A stretch of DNA of 5,942 nt from Clostridia bacterium. GTDB lineage: Bacteria; Bacillota; Clostridia; Oscillospirales; CAG-272. The translations under genes and the position numbers were made by a program. The stretch lies in the NCBI GenBank assembly GCA_017382555.1, contig JAFOAB010000140.1, positions 1-5,942 on the forward strand. Direction: 5' to 3'. Positions 5,212-5,942 of the stretch are shown here, piece after piece. The number at the start of each line of letters is the position of its first letter. Position 1 is the stretch's first letter. The notes beneath the pieces were generated by a model. The model was given only the letters and a program-made list of their open reading frames with translations. It was not told the origin of the DNA and made no database searches.

Positions 5212-5511
5212 TTAAGGCTCGTATCGATATTTACTCAAGTCCACGCGGTAATTCGTTACGGTAATTCCGTCCGCAATAAGCTTTTCTTTTTGCGCTTCCA
5301 CTCCCCCAAAAGCATACTGTACAGCTAGCTTCCCCTCGCTGTTTACAACCTTATAGCAAGGGTATTTTACACCGTCCGGATTTTCGTGGAGGATGTTTCC
5401 AACCGTCCGCGCAAGATTCTTACTGCCAAAGTGTTCGCCTATCTGCCCGTAAGTGACCACCTTGCCCTTCGGTATCGTGGTAAGAAAATCATAAACTGCC
5501 TGCTTGTCCAT
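5212..5511 (-). CDS. MGMT/ATL-like single-domain DNA-binding alkyltransferase protein
   Basis: A 99-residue protein matching only the C-terminal DNA-binding domain of O6-alkylguanine-DNA alkyltransferases. Family landmarks are VVTYGQIGEHFG (18-29, Tyr21 at the base-flipping position), NLARTVGNILHENP (32-45, Arg35 as the arginine finger) and the active-site region YPCYKVVN (50-57), with FGG..QKEKL after it. Cys52 occupies the alkyl-acceptor position. The canonical PCHRV is PCYKV, so the His and Arg are replaced, and Asp81 stands where the active-site Glu is usual. In true ATLs the Cys itself is replaced, often by Trp, so this protein is neither a textbook Ogt nor a textbook ATL. It may repair or merely recognise alkylated guanine. 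ATG at 5511 is chosen because GGGGG (5519-5523) lies seven bases upstream and a promoter fits just before it. The in-frame ATG at 5586 lies upstream of that promoter. It is monocistronic and convergent with the glycosidase. Confidence 0.88.
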   Translation of the reverse strand: MDKQAVYDFLTTIPKGKVVTYGQIGEHFGSKNLARTVGNILHENPDGVKYPCYKVVNSEGKLAVQYAFGGVEAQKEKLIADGITVTNYRVDLSKYRYEP

Positions 5512-5536
5512 TGCTATGCCCCCTTTCTCTAAAATG

Positions 5537-5565
5537 ATTGTAGCATAGAGGCTTGTAAAAGTAAA
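5537..5565 (-). promoter_or_regulatory. Promoter of the MGMT-like gene
   Basis: On the minus strand, TTTACT (5560-5565, 4 of 6) and TACAAT (5537-5542, 5 of 6) are 17 bases apart, and TGC before the -10 makes it an extended type. Transcription would start near 5530, about 19 bases upstream of the ATG at 5511. This supports the shorter start. Confidence 0.6.
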
Positions 5566-5572
5566 TCTGTCA

Positions 5573-5601
5573 GTATAAATTCCCACTAATCACAAATACT
5601 A
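5573..5601 (+). promoter_or_regulatory. Candidate sporulation-sigma (SigG-type) promoter of spoVT
   Basis: GTATA (5573-5577) and AATACTA (5595-5601) are 17 bases apart. They match the B. subtilis SigG pattern as I recall it (-35 GHATR, -10 CATnHTA), with a single mismatch at the first base of the -10. SpoVT is under SigG in B. subtilis, so the position is biologically sensible. The motifs are short and AT-rich, so a chance match is possible. The leader would be about 110 bases and would include the inverted-repeat element. Confidence 0.4.
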
Positions 5602-5622
5602 ACATCACGATTTTGAAAATGT

Positions 5623-5697
5623 TGTAGGGGCTGGCGCCCACGACAGCCCGCAAGGGTTTGCAAAATGAACGGACAGTCGAGGACGCCTGTCCCTACG
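5623..5697. repeat. Imperfect inverted-repeat element (GTAGGG termini)
   Basis: Two 28-base arms (5623-5650 and 5670-5697) match at 21 of 28 positions when one is reverse-complemented, around a 19-base centre. The outer ends are TGTAGGGG and CCCTACG, and the inner blocks GGCG and CGAC are conserved in both arms. It contains no reading frame and ends only nine bases before the spoVT ribosome binding site. It looks like a short palindromic dispersed element (REP/MITE-like) inserted in the intergenic region. As RNA it could form a long hairpin in the spoVT leader. Confidence 0.65.
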
Positions 5698-5718
5698 AAT
5701 GTGATAAGGAGAATTTAT

Positions 5719-5942
5719 ATGAAAGCAACCGGCATTGTTCGCCGAATAGACGATTTGGGCAGGGTGGTTATCCCTAAAGAGATCCGCAGGACTATGCGCA
5801 TCCGCGAGGGCGACCCGCTTGAGATATACACGGACAGAGACGGCGAGGTGATATTCAAAAAGTACTCACCGATAGGGGAGATGGGTATTTTTGCGGCGCA
5901 GTATGCGGACACGCTTGCGAAGACCTGCGGTATGAGCATTGC
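5719..5942 (+). CDS. spoVT: Stage V sporulation protein T, N-terminal 74 residues (partial)
   Basis: The gene starts at ATG 5719 after AAGGAGAA (5706-5713) and is open to the right edge. The N-terminus, MKATGIVRRIDDLGRVVIPK, continuing EIRRTMRIREGDPLEI, is nearly identical to the AbrB-type swapped-hairpin DNA-binding domain of B. subtilis SpoVT. Residues from about 52 (GEMGIFAAQYADTLAKTCGMSI) lead into what should be the C-terminal GAF-like domain, which lies outside the window. SpoVT is a tetrameric regulator made in the forespore that activates or represses SigG-dependent genes, so this organism is very likely a spore former. Plain AbrB/Abh paralogues share the DNA-binding domain but end soon after ~50-55 residues, whereas this frame continues into the linker typical of SpoVT. 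A SigG-like promoter and a palindromic element lie upstream. No frameshift is seen in the visible part. Confidence 0.93.
   Translation, partial: MKATGIVRRIDDLGRVVIPKEIRRTMRIREGDPLEIYTDRDGEVIFKKYSPIGEMGIFAAQYADTLAKTCGMSI

Noticed and set aside
5509..5586. Longer start for the MGMT-like gene at 5586
   Set aside because: It precedes the candidate promoter and adds 25 residues outside the domain; GGGGG before 5511 supports the short form.
5715..5939. 74-codon open frame on the minus strand
   Set aside because: It is antisense to the unmistakable spoVT N-terminus.

Overview
The window looks like the chromosome of an uncultured, spore-forming Clostridia (Firmicutes), probably a gut Oscillospirales- or Christensenellales-like lineage. 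The grounds are a near-canonical spoVT start at the right edge, clostridial-type ribosome binding sites and vegetative promoters, a DeoR regulator with the clostridial FFS...SEDG...D sensor pattern, and short GTAGGG-type intergenic repeats. No phage, plasmid, transposase, CRISPR, tRNA or rRNA was seen.

Layout. (1) 1-1090, minus strand: a strong promoter with a palindrome over its -10 drives an XRE-type regulator with an unrecognised C-terminal domain. A second gene follows 39 bp downstream and runs off the left edge; it encodes a propeller-like protein. (2) 1146-3237, minus strand: a glycerol-1-phosphate dehydrogenase (AraM/EgsA family, TTG start) overlaps by 11 bp a HAD-fold phosphatase related to eukaryotic-type phosphomannomutase. 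A 16-bp-stem terminator closes the operon. (3) 3224-5109, plus strand, divergent from (2): a DeoR-family regulator and, 19 bp later, a cytoplasmic GH5-like glycoside hydrolase. (4) 5110-5211: a GC-rich hairpin, then a 20-bp-stem bidirectional terminator. (5) 5212-5565, minus strand: a 99-residue single-domain MGMT/ATL-like protein. (6) 5573-5942, plus strand: a candidate sporulation-sigma promoter, an imperfect inverted-repeat element in the leader, and the first 74 codons of spoVT.

How the genes may work together. Blocks 2 and 3 face away from a shared ~150-bp control region. It holds two mirror-image TTGA-type repeats, one over the -35 of the dehydrogenase promoter and one just after the likely -10 of the regulator promoter. 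The simplest reading is one DeoR regulon: an intracellular glycosidase releases a sugar, DeoR senses a downstream phosphorylated metabolite, and the dehydrogenase/phosphatase pair handles dihydroxyacetone phosphate, glycerol-1-phosphate or a related sugar phosphate. The arrangement recalls the araL (HAD phosphatase)-araM (G1P dehydrogenase) pair in the Bacillus subtilis arabinose operon, but the HAD here belongs to a different subclass. The physiological substrate is not visible from sequence. The XRE, MGMT-like and spoVT blocks appear to be independent neighbours.
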